This document shows positions 48,590-62,087 of a DNA stretch of 64,000 bases, piece after piece. The notes under the pieces were generated by a model. The model had not been told where the DNA came from. It saw only the letters and a program-made list of their open reading frames with translations, and ran no database searches. This DNA is from Solea solea (Eukaryota; Chordata; Actinopteri; Pleuronectiformes; Soleidae): NCBI RefSeq assembly GCF_958295425.1, contig NC_081136.1, forward strand, positions 19,784,890 to 19,848,889, read 5' to 3'. The position numbers and the translations under genes were made by a program. The stretch's first letter is position 1. Each line of letters begins with the position of its first letter.

Positions 48590-51500
48590 TCAGTGTTTGA
48601 TTTTGCAATGATTTCACTGTTTGGATGTGTTTTTCTATTTGTGTCTGTTTTTGTGCACATTCAGCAAGTATACGGCTGTTTTCTGATTTTTTTCAATTTT
48701 CTACTGTCCCATAACATAAACCTCACAAATAAAGTTAAAATCTTATAAGATATAGTTATATGCCTTCAGTGTTTGATTTTGCAATGATTTCACTGTATGG
48801 ATGTGGCTTCTATTTGTGTCTGTTTTTGTGCAAGTATACGGCTGTTTTCTGATTTTTTTCAATTTTCTACTGTCCCATAACATAAACCTCACAAATAAAG
48901 TTAACATCTTATAAGATATACTTCTGTACCATCAGTGTTTGATTTTGCAATGATTTCACTGTTTGGATGTGTTTTTCTATTTGTGTCTGTTTTTGTGCAA
49001 GTATACGGCTGTTTTCTGATTTTTTTCAATTTTCTACTGTCCCATAACATAAACCTCACAAATAAAGTTAACATCTTATAAGATATACTTCTGTACCCTC
49101 AGTGTTTGATTTTGCAATGATTTCACTGTTTGGATGTGTTTTTCTATTTGTGTCTGTTTTTGTGCACATTCAGCAAGTATACGGCTGTTTTCTGATTTTT
49201 TTCAATTTTCTACTGTCCCATAACATAAACCTCACAAATAAAGTTAACACCTTATAAGATATACTTCTGTACCCTCAGTGTTTGATTTTGCAATGATTTC
49301 ACTGTTTGGATGTGTTTTTCTATTTGTTTCTGTTTTTGTGCAAGTATACTGCTGTTTTCTTTTTTTTTTCAATTTTCTACTGTCCCATAACATAAACCTC
49401 ACAAATAAAGTTAACATCTTATAAGATATACTTCTGTACCATCAGTGTTTGATTTTGCAATGATTTCACTGTTTGGATGTGTTTTTCTATTTGTGTCTGT
49501 TTTTGTGCAAGTATACGGCTGTTTTCTGATTTTTTTCAATTTTCTACTGTCCCATAACATAAACCTCACAAATAAAGTTAACATCTTATAAGATATACTT
49601 CTGTACCCTCAGTGTTTGATTTTGCAATGATTTCACTGTTTGGATGTGTTTTTCTATTTGTGTCTGTTTTTGTGCATATTCAGCAAGTATATGGCTGTTT
49701 TCTGATTTTTTTCAATTTTCTACTGTCCCATAACATAAACCTCACAAATAAAGTTAACATCTTATAAGATATACTTCTGTACCCTCAGTGTTTGATTTTG
49801 CAATGATTTCACTGTTTGGATGTGTTTTTCTATTTGTGTCTGTTTTTGTGCACATTCAGCAAGTATACGGCTGTTTTCTGATTTTTTTCAATTTTCTACT
49901 GTCCCATAACATAAACCTCACAAATAAAGTTAACATCTTATAAGATATACTTCTGTACCCTCAGTGTTTGATTTTGCAATGATTTCACTGTTTGGATGTG
50001 TTTTTCTATTTGTTTCTGTTTTTGTGCAAGTATACGGCTGTTTTCTGATTTTTTTCAATTTTCTACTGTCCCATAACATAAACCTCACAAATAAAGTTAA
50101 CTTCTTATAAGATATACTTCTGTACCATCAGTGTTTGATTTTGCAATGATTTCACTGTTTGGATGTGTTTTTCTATTTGTGTCTGTTTTTGTGCAAGTAT
50201 ACGGCTGTTTTCTGATTTTTTTCAATTTTCTACTGTCCCATAACATAAACCTCACAAATAAAGTTAAAATCTTATAAGATATAGTTATTTACCCTCAGTG
50301 TTTGATTTTGCAATGATTTCACTGTTTGGATGTGTTTTTCTATTTGTGTCTGTTTTTGTGCACATTCAGCAAGTATACGGCTGTTTTCTGTTTTTTTTCA
50401 ATTTTCTACTGTCCCATAACATAAACCTCACAAATAAAGTTAAAATCTTATAAGATATAGTTATATGCCTTCAGTGTTTGATTTTGCAATGATTTCACTG
50501 TTTGGATGTGTTTTTCTATTTCTGTCTGTTTTTGTGCAAGTATACGGCTGTTTTCTGATTTTTTTCAATTTTCTACTGTCCCATAACATAAACCTCACAA
50601 ATAAAGTTAAAATCTTATAAGATATAGTTATTTACCCTCAGTGTTTGATTTTGCAATGATTTCACTGTTTGGATGTGTTTTTCTATTTGTGTCTGTTTTT
50701 GTGCATATTCAGCAAGTATATGGCTGTTTTCTGATTTTTTTCAATTTTCTACTGTCCCATAACATAAACCTCACAAATAAAGTTAACATCTTATAAGATA
50801 TACTTCTGTACCCTCAGTGTTTGATTTTGCAATGATTTCACTGTTGGGATGTGTTTTTCTATTTGTGTCTGTTTTTGTGCACATTCAGCAAGTATACGGC
50901 TGTTTTCTGATTTTTTTCAATTTTCTACTGTCCCATAACATAAACCTCACAAATAAAGTTAAAATCTTATAAGATATAGTTATTTACCCTCAGTGTTTGA
51001 TTTTGCAATGATTTCACTGTTTGGATGTGTTTTTCTATTTGTGTCTGTTTTTGTGCAAGTATACGGCTGTTTTCTGATTTTTTTCAATTTTCTACTGTCC
51101 CATAACATAAACCTCACAAATAAAGTTAAAATCTTATAAGATATAGTTATTTACCCTCAGTGTTTGATTTTGCAATGATTTCACTGTTTGGATGTGTTTT
51201 TCTATTTGTGTCTGTTTTTGTGCACATTCAGCAAGTATACGGCTGTTTTCTGATTTTTTTCAATTTTCTACTGTCCCATAACATAAACCTCACAAATAAA
51301 GTTAACATCTTATAAGATATACTTCTGTACCCTCAGTGTTTGATTTTGCAATGATTTCACTGTTTGGATGTGTTTTTCTATTTGTGTCTGTTTTTGTGCA
51401 CATTCAGCAAGTATACGGCTGTTTTCTGTTTTTTTTCAATTTTCTACTGTCCCATAACATAAACCTCACAAACGAAGTTAAAATCTTATAAGATATAGTT

Positions 51501-51994
51501 ATTTACCCTCAGTGTTTGATTTTGCAATGATTTCACTGTTTGGATGTGTTTTTCTATTTGTGTCTGTTTTTGTGCATATTCAGCAAGTATATGGCTGTTT
51601 TCTGATTTTTTTCAATTTTCTACTGTCCCATAACATAAACCTCACAAATAAAGTTAACATCTTATAAGATATACTTCTGTACCCTCAGTGTTTGATTTTG
51701 CAATGATTTCACTGTTTGGATGTGTTTTTCTATTTGTGTCTGTTTTTGTGCACATTCAGCAAGTATACGGCTGTTTTCTGATTTTTTTCAATTTTCTACT
51801 GTCCCATAACATAAACCTCACAAATAAAGTTAACATCTTATAAGATATACTTCTGTACCCTCAGTGTTTGATTTTGCAATGATTTCACTGTTTGGATGTG
51901 TTTTTCTATTTGTGTCTGTTTTTGTGCAAGTATACGGCTGTTTTCTGTTTTTTTTCAATTTTCTACTGTCCCATAACATAAACCTCACAAATAA
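48590..51994 (+). repeat. A array, mixed block
   Basis: S and L units with tags GTTATTTACC, GTTATATGCC, TTCTGTACCATC, TTGTTTCTG and GCATATTCAG. It contains the variant unit at 48766 and other private changes: AACACCTTATAAG (about 49.25 kb), TTTTCTTTTTTTTTC after TATACTGCTG (about 49.35 kb), ATTTCTGTCTG (about 50.52 kb), CTGTTGGGATG (about 50.84 kb) and AAACGAAGTT (about 51.47 kb). D units are absent or rare here. Nothing but satellite is seen. Confidence 0.8.
48766..48931 (+). repeat. Variant 166-bp monomer
   Basis: The GTTATATGCC-start S unit has CACTGTATGGATGTGGCTTCTATTTG where neighbours have CACTGTTTGGATGTG and a T5 tract. Two substitutions and one lost base break up the T5 tract. This cluster of changes was seen in no other unit. 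Confidence 0.8.
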
Positions 51995-54900
51995 AATTAA
52001 CATCTTATAAGATATACTTCTGTACCCTCAGTGTTTGATTTTGCAATGATTTCACTGTTTGGATGTGTTTTTCTATTTGTGTCTGTTTTTGTGCAAGTAT
52101 ACGGCTGTTTTCTGATTTTTTTCAATTTTCTACTGTCCCATAACATAAACCTCACAAATAAAGTTAACATCTTATAAGATATACTTCTGTACCCTCAGTG
52201 TTTGATTTTGCAATGATTTCACTGTTTGGATGTGTTTTTCTATTTGTGTCTGTTTTTGTGCATATTCAGCAAGTATATGGCTGTTTTCTGATTTTTTTCA
52301 ATTTTCTACTGTCCCATAACATAAACCTCACAAAAAAAGTTAACTTCTTATAAGATATACTTCTGTACCCTCAGTGTTTGATTTTGCAATGATTTCACTG
52401 TTTGGATGTGTTTTTCTATTTGTGTCTGTTTTTGTGCAAGTATACGGCTGTTTTCTGATTTTTTTCAATTTTCTACTGTCCCATAACATAAACCTCACAA
52501 ATAAAGTTAACATCTTATAAGATATACTTCTGTACCCTCAGTGTTTGATTTTGCAATGATTTCACTGTTTGGATGTGTTTTTCTATTTGTGTCTGTTTTT
52601 GTGCACATTCAGCAAGTATACGGCTGTTTTCTGTTTTTTTTCAATTTTCTACTGTCCCATAACATAAACCTCACAAATAAAGTTAAAATCTTATAAGATA
52701 TAGTTATTTACCCTCAGTGTTTGATTTTGCAATGATTTCACTGTTTGGATGTGTTTTTCTATTTGTGTCTGTTTTTGTGCATATTCAGCAAGTATATGGC
52801 TGTTTTCTGATTTTTTTCAATTTTCTACTGTCCCATAACATAAACCTCACAAATAAAGTTAACATCTTATAAGATATACTTCTGTACCCTCAGTGTTTGA
52901 TTTTGCAATGATTTCACTGTTTGGATGTGTTTTTCTATTTGTGTCTGTTTTTGTGCACATTCAGCAAGTATACGGCTGTTTTCTGATTTTTTTCAATTTT
53001 CTACTGTCCCATAACATAAACCTCACAAATAAAGTTAACATCTTATAAGATATACTTCTGTACCCTCAGTGTTTGATTTTGCAATGATTTCACTGTTTGG
53101 ATGTGTTTTTCTATTTGTTTCTGTTTTTGTGCAAGTATACGGCTGTTTTCTGATTTTTTTCAATTTTCTACTGTCCCATAACATAAACCTCACAAATAAA
53201 GTTAACATCTTATAAGATATACTTCTGTACCATCAGTGTTTGATTTTGCAATGATTTCACTGTTTGGATGTGTTTTTCTATTTGTGTCTGTTTTTGTGCA
53301 AGTATACGGCTGTTTTCTGTTTTTTTTCAATTTTCTACTGTCCCATAACATAAACCTCACAAATAAAGTTAAAATCTTATAAGATATAGTTATTTACCCT
53401 CAGTGTTTGATTTTGCAATGATTTCACTGTTTGGATGTGTTTTTCTATTTGTGTCTGTTTTTGTGCATATTCAGCAAGTATATGGCTGTTTTCTGATTTT
53501 TTTCAATTTTCTACTGTCCCATAACATAAACCTCACAAATAAAGTTAACATCTTATAAGATATACTTCTGTACCCTCAGTGTTTGATTTTGCAATGATTT
53601 CACTGTTTGGATGTGTTTTTCTATTTGTGTCTGTTTTTGTGCATATTCAGCAAGTATATGGCTGTTTTCTGATTTTTTTCAATTTTCTACTGTCCCATAA
53701 CATAAACCTCACAAATAAAGTTAACATCTTATAAGATATACTTCTGTACCCTCAGTGTTTGATTTTGCAATGATTTCACTGTTTGGATGTGTTTTTCTAT
53801 TTGTGTCTGTTTTTGTGCAAGTATACGGCTGTTTTCTGATTTTTTTCAATTTTCTACTGTCCCATAACATAAACCTCACAAATAAAGTTAACATCTTATA
53901 AGATATACTTCTGTACCCTCAGTGTTTGATTTTGCAATGATTTCACTGTTTGGATGTGTTTTGCTATGTGTGTCTGTTTTTGTGCACATTCAGCAAGTAT
54001 ACGGCTGTTTTCTGATTTTTTTCAATTTTCTACTGTCCCATAACATAAACCTCACAAATAAAGTTAAAATCTTATAAGATATAGTTACATGCCTTCAGTG
54101 TTTGATTTTGCAATGATTTCACTGTTTGGATGTGTTTTTCTATTTGTGTCTGTTTTTGTGCACATTCAGCAAGCATACGGCTGTTTTCTGATTTTTTTCA
54201 ATTTTCTACTGTCCCATAACATAAACCTCACAATAAAGTTAACATCTTATAAGATATACTTCTGTACCCTCAGTGTTTGATTTTGCAATGATTTCACTGT
54301 TTGGATGTGTTTTTCTATTTGTGTCTGTTTTTGTGCAAGTATATGGCTGTTTTCTGATTTTTTTCAATTTTCTACTGTCCCATAACATAAACCTCACAAA
54401 TAAAGTTAACATCTTATAAGATATACTTCTGTACCCTCAGTGTTTGATTTTGCAATGATTTCACTGTTTGGATGTGTTTTTCTATTTGTGTCTGTTTTTG
54501 TGCAAGTATACGGCTGTTTTCTGTTTTTTTTCAATTTTCTACTGTCCCATAACATAAACCTCACAAATAAAATTAACATCTTATAAGATATACTTCTGTA
54601 CCCTCAGTGTTTGATTTTGCAATGATTTCACTGTTTGGATGTGTTTTTCTATTTGTGTCTGTTTTTGTGCAAGTATACGGCTGTTTTCTGATTTTTTTTC
54701 AATTTTCTACTGTCCCATAACATAAACCTCACAAATAAAGTTAACATCTTATAAGATATACTTCTGTACCCTCAGTGTTTGATTTTGCAATGATTTCACT
54801 GTTTGGATGTGTTTTTCTATTTGTGTCTGTTTTTGTGCATATTCAGCAAGTATATGGCTGTTTTCTGATTTTTTTCAATTTTCTACTGTCCCATAACATA

Positions 54901-57900
54901 AACCTCACAATAAAGTTAACATCTTATAAGATATACTTCTGTACCCTCAGTGTTTGATTTTGCAATGATTTCACTGTTTGGATGTGTTTTTCTATTTGTG
55001 TCTGTTTTTGTGCAAGTATATGGCTGTTTTCTGATTTTTTTCAATTTTCTACTGTCCCATAACATAAACCTCACAAATAAAGTTAACATCTTATAAGATA
55101 TACTTCTGTACCCTCAGTGTTTGATTTTGCAATGATTTCACTGTTTGGATGTGTTTTTCTATTTGTGTCTGTTTTTGTGCAAGTATACGGCTGTTTTCTG
55201 TTTTTTTTCAATTTTCTACTGTCCCATAACATAAACCTCACAAATAAAATTAACATCTTATAAGATATACTTCTGTACCCTCAGTGTTTGATTTTGCAAT
55301 GATTTCACTGTTTGGATGTGTTTTTCTATTTGTGTCTGTTTTTGTGCAAGTATACGGCTGTTTTCTGATTTTTTTCAATTTTCTACTGTCCCATAACATA
55401 AACCTCACAAATAAAGTTAACATCTTATAAGATATACTTCTGTACCCTCAGTGTTTGATTTTGCAATGATTTCACTGTTTGGATGTGTTTTTCTATTTGT
55501 GTCTGTTTTTGTGCATATTCAGCAAGTATATGGCTGTTTTCTGATTTTTTTCAATTTTCTACTGTCCCATAACATAAACCTCACAAAAAAAGTTAACATC
55601 TTATAAGATATACTTCTGTACCCTCAGTGTTTGATTTTGCAATGATTTCACTGTTTGGATGTGTTTTTCTATTTGTGTCTGTTTTTGTGCAAGTATACGG
55701 CTGTTTTCTGATTTTTTTCATTTTCTACTGTCCCATAACATAAACCTCACAAATAAAGTTAACATCTTATAAGATATACTTCTGTACCCTCAGTGTTTGA
55801 TTTTGCAATGATTTCACTGTTTGGATGTGTTTTTCTATTTGTGTCTGTTTTTGTGCACATTCAGCAAGTATACGGCTGTTTTCTGTTTTTTTTCAATTTT
55901 CTACTGTCCCATAACATAAACCTCACAAATAAAGTTAAAATCTTATAGATATAGTTATTTACCCTCAGTGTTTGATTTTGCAATGATTTCACTGTTTGGA
56001 TGTGTTTTTCTATTTGTGTCTGTTTTTGTGCATATTCAGCAAGTATATGGCTGTTTTCTGATTTTTTTCAATTTTCTACTGTCCCATAACATAAACCTCA
56101 CAAATAAAGTTAACATCTTATAAGATATACTTCTGTACCCTCAGTGTTTGATTTTGCAATGATTTCACTGTTTGGATGTGTTTTTCTATTTGTGTCTGTT
56201 TTTGTGCACATTCAGCAAGTATACGGCTGTTTTCTGATTTTTTTCAATTTTCTGATTTTTTTCAATTTTCTACTGTCCCATAACATAAACCTCACAAATA
56301 AAGTTAACATCTTATAAGATATACTTCTGTACCCTCAGTGTTTGATTTTGCAATGATTTCACTGTTTGGATGTGTTTTTCTATTTGTGTCTGTTTTTGTG
56401 CAAGTATACGGCTGTTTTCTGATTTTTTTCAATTTTCTACTGTCCCATAACATAAACCTCACAAATAAAGTTAACATCTTATAAGATATACTTCTGTACC
56501 CTCAGTGTTTGATTTTGCAATGATTTCACTGTTTGGATGTGTTTTTCTATTTGTGTCTGTTTTTGTGCACATTCAGCAAGTATACGGCTGTTTTCTGATT
56601 TTTTTCAATTTTCTACTGTCCCATAACATAAACCTCACAAATAAAGTTAACATCTTATAAGATATACTTCTGTACCCTCAGTGTTTGATTTTGCAATGAT
56701 TTCACTGTTTGGATGTGTTTTTCTATTTGTGTCTGTTTTTGTGCATATTCAGCAAGTATATGGCTGTTTTCTGATTTTTTTCAATTTTCTACTGTCCCAT
56801 AACATATACCTCACAAATAAAGTTAACATCTTATAAGATATACTTCTGTACCCTCAGTGTTTGATTTTGCAATGATTTCACTGTTTGGATGTGTTTTTCT
56901 ATTTGTGTCTGTTTTTGTGCACATTCAGCAAGTATACGGCTGTTTTCTGTTTTTTTTCAATTTTCTACTGTCCCATAACATAAACCTCACAAATAAAGTT
57001 AAAATCTTATAAGATATAGTTATTTACCCTCAGTGTTTGATTTTGCAATGATTTCACTGTTTGGATGTGTTTTTCTATTTGTGTCTGTTTTTGTGCATAT
57101 TCAGCAAGTATATGGCTGTTTTCTGATTTTTTTCAATTTTCTACTGTCCCATAACATAAACCTCACAAATAAAGTTAACATCTTATAAGATATACTTCTG
57201 TACCCTCAGTGTTTGATTTTGCAATGATTTCACTGTTTGGATGTGTTTTTCTATTTGTGTCTGTTTTTGTGCACATTCAGCAAGTATACGGCTGTTTTCT
57301 GATTTTTTTCAATTTTCTGATTTTTTTCAATTTTCTACTGTCCCATAACATAAACCTCACAAATAAAGTTAACATCTTATAAGATATACTTCTGTACCCT
57401 CAGTGTTTGATTTTGCAATGATTTCACTGTTTGGATGTGTTTTGCTATTTGTGTCTGTTTTTGTGCACATTCAGCAAGTATACGGCTGTTTTCTGATTTT
57501 TTTCAATTTTCTACTGTCCCATAACATAAACCTCACAAATAAAGTTAAAATCTTATAAGATATAGTTATATGCCTTCAGTGTTTGATTTTGCAATGATTT
57601 CACTGTTTGGATGTGTTTTTCTATTTGTGTCTGTTTTTGTGCACATTCAGCAAGCATACGGCTGTTTTCTGATTTTTTTCAATTTTCTACTGTCCCATAA
57701 CATAAACCTCACAAATAAAGTTAACATCTTATAAGATATACTTCTGTACCCTCAGTGTTTGATTTTGCAATGATTTCACTGTTTGGATGTGTTTTTCTAT
57801 TTGTGTCTGTTTTTGTGCAAGTATACGGCTGTTTTCTGATTTTTTTCAATTTTCTACTGTCCCATAACATAAACCTCACAAATAAAGTTAACATCTTATA

Positions 57901-59493
57901 AGATATACTTCTGTACCCTCAGTGTTTGATTTTGCAATGATTTCACTGTTTGGATGTGTTTTTCTATTTGTGTCTGTTTTTGTGCACATTCAGCAAGTAT
58001 ACGGCTGTTTTCTGATTTTTTTCAATTTTCTACTGTCCCATAACATAAACCTCACAAATAAAGTTAACATCTTATAAGATATACTTCTGTACCCTCAGTG
58101 TTTGATTTTGCAATGATTTCACTGTTTGGATGTGTTTTTCTATTTGTGTCTGTTTTTGTGCACATTCAGCAATTATACGGCTGTTTTCTGATTTTTTTCA
58201 ATTTTCTGATTTTTTTCAATTTTCTACTGTCCCATAACATAAACCTCACAAATAAAGTTAACATCTTATAAGATATACTTCTGTACCCTCAGTGTTTGAT
58301 TTTGCAATGATTTCACTGTTTGGATGTGTTTTTCTATTTGTGTCTGTTTTTGTGCAAGTATACGGCTGTTTTCTGATTTTTTTCAATTTTCTACTGTCCC
58401 ATAACATAAACCTCACAAATAAAGTTAACATCTTATAAGATATACTTCTGTACCCTCAGTGTTTGATTTTGCAATGATTTCACTGTTTGGATGTGTTTTG
58501 CTATTTGTGTCTGTTTTTGTGCACATTCAGCAAGTATACGGCTGTTTTCTGATTTTTTTCAATTTTCTACTGTCCCATAACATAAACCTCACAAATAAAG
58601 TTAAAATCTTATAAGATATAGTTATATGCCTTCAGTGTTTGATTTTGCAATGATTTCACTGTTTGGATGTGTTTTTCTATTTGTGTCTGTTTTTGTGCAC
58701 ATTCAGCAAGCATACGGCTGTTTTCTGATTTTTTTCAATTTTCTACTGTCCCATAACATAAACCTCACAAATAAAGTTAACATCTTATAAGATATACTTC
58801 TGTACCCTCAGTGTTTGATTTTGCAATGATTTCACTGTTTGGATGTGTTTTTCTATTTGTGTCTGTTTTTGTGCAAGTATACGGCTGTTTTCTGATTTTT
58901 TTCAATTTTCTACTGTCCCATAACATAAACCTCACAAATAAAGTTAACATCTTATAAGATATACTTCTGTCCCCTCAGTGTTTGATTTTGCAATGATTTC
59001 ACTGTTTGGATGTGTTTTTCTATTTGTGTCTGTTTTTGTGCACATTCAGCAAGTATACGGCTGTTTTCTGTTTTTTTTCAATTTTCTACTGTCCCATAAC
59101 ATAAACCTCACAAATGAAGTTAAAATCTTATAAGATATAGTTATTTACCCTCAGTGTTTGATTTTGCAATGATTTCACTGTTTGGATGTGTTTTTCTATT
59201 TGTGTCTGTTTTTGTGCAAGTATACGGCTGTTTTCTGATTTTTTTCAATTTTCTACTGTCCCATAACATAAACCTCACAAATAAAGTTAACATCTTATAA
59301 GATATACTTCTGTACCCTCAGTGTTTGATTTTGCAATGATTTCACTGTTTGGATGTGTTTTTCTATTTGTGTCTGTTTTTGTGCACATTCAGCAAGTATA
59401 CGGCTGTTTTCTGTTTTTTTTCAATTTTCTACTGTCCCATAACATAAACCTCACAAATAAAGTTAAAATCTTATAAGATATAGTTATTTACCC
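51995..59493 (+). repeat. A array dominated by GCATATTCAG-tagged units
   Basis: Recurring ordered tags are CTGTTTTTTTTC S ending AAAATTAAC (51995, 54571, 55248), then S, then GCATATTCAG L ending CACAAAAAAAGTT (about 52.33 and 55.59 kb), then S, then CTGTTTTTTTTC L, then GTTATTTACC L with GCATATTCAG. The steps between AAAATTAAC tags are 2576 and 677 bp. Single-base losses in CACAATAAAG occur near 54.23 and 54.91 kb, and one in TTTTTTTCATTTTC near 55.72 kb. At 57576 and 58632 GCATACGG head units lie 1056 bp (six units) apart. Confidence 0.8.
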
Positions 59494-62087
59494 TCAGTGT
59501 TTGATTTTGCAATGATTTCACTGTTTGGATGTGTTTTTCTATTTGTGTCTGTTTTTGTGCATATTCAGCAAGTATATGGCTGTTTTCTGATTTTTTTCAA
59601 TTTTCTACTGTCCCATAACATAAACCTCACAAATAAAGTTAACATCTTATAAGATATACTTCTGTACCCTCAGTGTTTGATTTTGCAATGATTTCACTGT
59701 TTGGATGTGTTTTTCTATTTGTGTCTGTTTTTGTGCACATTCAGCAAGTATACGGCTGTTTTCTGATTTTTTTCAATTTTCTACTGTCCCATAACATAAA
59801 CCTCACAAATAAAGTTAAAATCTTATAAGATATAGTTATATGCCTTCAGTGTTTGATTTTGCAATGATTTCACTGTTTGGATGTGTTTTTCTATTTGTGT
59901 CTGTTTTTGTGCACATTCAGCAAGTATACGGCTGTTTTCTGATTTTTTTCAATTTTCTACTGTCCCATAACATAAACCTCACAAATAAAGTTAACATCTT
60001 ATAAGATATACTTCTGTACCCTCAGTGTTTGATTTTGCAATGATTTCACTGTTTGGATGTGTTTTTCTATTTGTTTCTGTTTTTGTGCAAGTATACGGCT
60101 GTTTTCTGATTTTTTTCAATTTTCTACTGTCCCATAACATAAACCTCACAAATAAAGTTAACATCTTATAAGATATACTTCTGTACCCTCAGTGTTTGAT
60201 TTTGCAATGATTTCACTGTTTGGATGTGTTTTTCTATTTGTGTCTGTTTTTGTGCAAGTATACGGCTGTTTTCTGATTTTTTTCAATTTTCTACTGTCCC
60301 ATAACATAAACCTCACAAATAAAGTTAACATCTTATAAGATATACTTCTGTACCCTCAGTGTTTGATTTTGCAATGATTTCACTGTTTGGATGTGTTTTT
60401 CTATTTGTGTCTGTTTTTGTGCATATTCAGCAAGTATATGGCTGTTTTCTGATTTTTTTCAATTTTCTACTGTCCCATAACATAAACCTCACAAATAAAG
60501 TTTAAATCTTATAAGATATAGTTATATGCCTTCAGTGTTTGATTTTGCAATGATTTCACTGTTTGGATGTGTTTTTCTATTTGTGTCTGTTTTTGTGCAC
60601 ATTCAGCAAGCATACGGCTGTTTTCTGATTTTTTTCAATTTTCTACTGTCCCATAACATAAACCTCACAATAAAGTTAACATCTTATAAGATATACTTCT
60701 GTACCCTCAGTGTTTGATTTTGCAATGATTTCACTGTTTGGATGTGTTTTTCTATTTGTGTCTGTTTTTGTGCAAGTATACGGCTGTTTTCTGTTTTTTT
60801 TCAATTTTCTACTGTCCCATAACATAAACCTCACAAATAAAATTAACATCTTATAAGATATACTTCTGTACCCTCAGTGTTTGATTTTGCAATGATTTCA
60901 CTGTTTGGATGTGTTTTTCTATTTGTGTCTGTTTTTGTGCAAGTATACGGCTGTTTTCTGATTTTTTTCAATTTTCTACTGTCCCATAACATAAACCTCA
61001 CAAATAAAGTTAACATCTTATAAGATATACTTCTGTACCCTCAGTGTTTGATTTTGCAATGATTTCACTGTTTGGATGTGTTTTTCTATTTGTGTCTGTT
61101 TTTGTGCATATTCAGCAAGTATATGGCTGTTTTCTGATTTTTTTCAATTTTCTACTGTCCCATAACATAAACCTCACAAAAAAAGTTAACATCTTATAAG
61201 ATATACTTCTGTACCCTCAGTGTTTGATTTTGCAATGATTTCACTGTTTGGATGTGTTTTTCTATTTGTGTCTGTTTTTGTGCAAGTATACGGCTGTTTT
61301 CTGATTTTTTTCAATTTTCTACTGTCCCATAACATAAACCTCACAAATAAAGTTAACATCTTATAAGATATACTTCTGTACCCTCAGTGTTTGATTTTGC
61401 AATGATTTCACTGTTTGGATGTGTTTTTCTATTTGTGTCTGTTTTTGTGCACATTCAGCAAGTATACGGCTGTTTTCTGTTTTTTTTCAATTTTCTACTG
61501 TCCCATAACATAAACCTCACAAATAAAGTTAAAATCTTATAAGATATAGTTATTTACCCTCAGTGTTTGATTTTGCAATGATTTCACTGTTTGGATGTGT
61601 TTTTCTATTTGTGTCTGTTTTTGTGCATATTCAGCAAGTATATGGCTGTTTTCTGATTTTTTTCAATTTTCTACTGTCCCATAACATAAACCTCACAAAT
61701 AAAGTTAACATCTTATAAGATATACTTCTGTACCCTCAGTGTTTGATTTTGCAATGATTTCACTGTTTGGATGTGTTTTTCTATTTGTGTCTGTTTTTGT
61801 GCACATTCAGCAAGTATACGGCTGTTTTCTGATTTTTTTCAATTTTCTACTGTCCCATAACATAAACCTCACAAATAAAGTTAACATCTTATAAGATATA
61901 GTTATTTACCCTCAGTGTTTGATTTTGCAATGATTTCACTGTTTGGATGTGTTTTTCTATTTGTGTCTGTTTTTGTGCATATTCAGCAAGTATACGGCTG
62001 TTTTCTGATTTTTTTCAATTTTCTACTGTCCCATAACATAAACCTCACAAATAAAGTTAAAATCTTATAAGATATAGTTATTTACCC
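59494..62087 (+). repeat. 2594-bp 15-mer higher-order repeat, copy 1
   Basis: Units start at 59494, 59670, 59846, 60022, 60189, 60356, 60532, 60707, 60874, 61041, 61217, 61384, 61560, 61736 and 61912, ten L and five S; the sum minus one base (CACAATAAAG in the 60532 unit) equals 2594. Private tags include GTTTAAATC before 60532, AAAATTAAC at 60841 and CACAAAAAAAGTT near 61.18 kb. Each recurs 2594 bp later. Confidence 0.88.

Noticed and set aside
54089..54280. Repeated 60- to 63-codon plus-strand frames at 54089, 54775, 60526 and 63120
   Set aside because: These are the same satellite frame, extended because CACAATAAAG lacks one base. They are repeat by-products.
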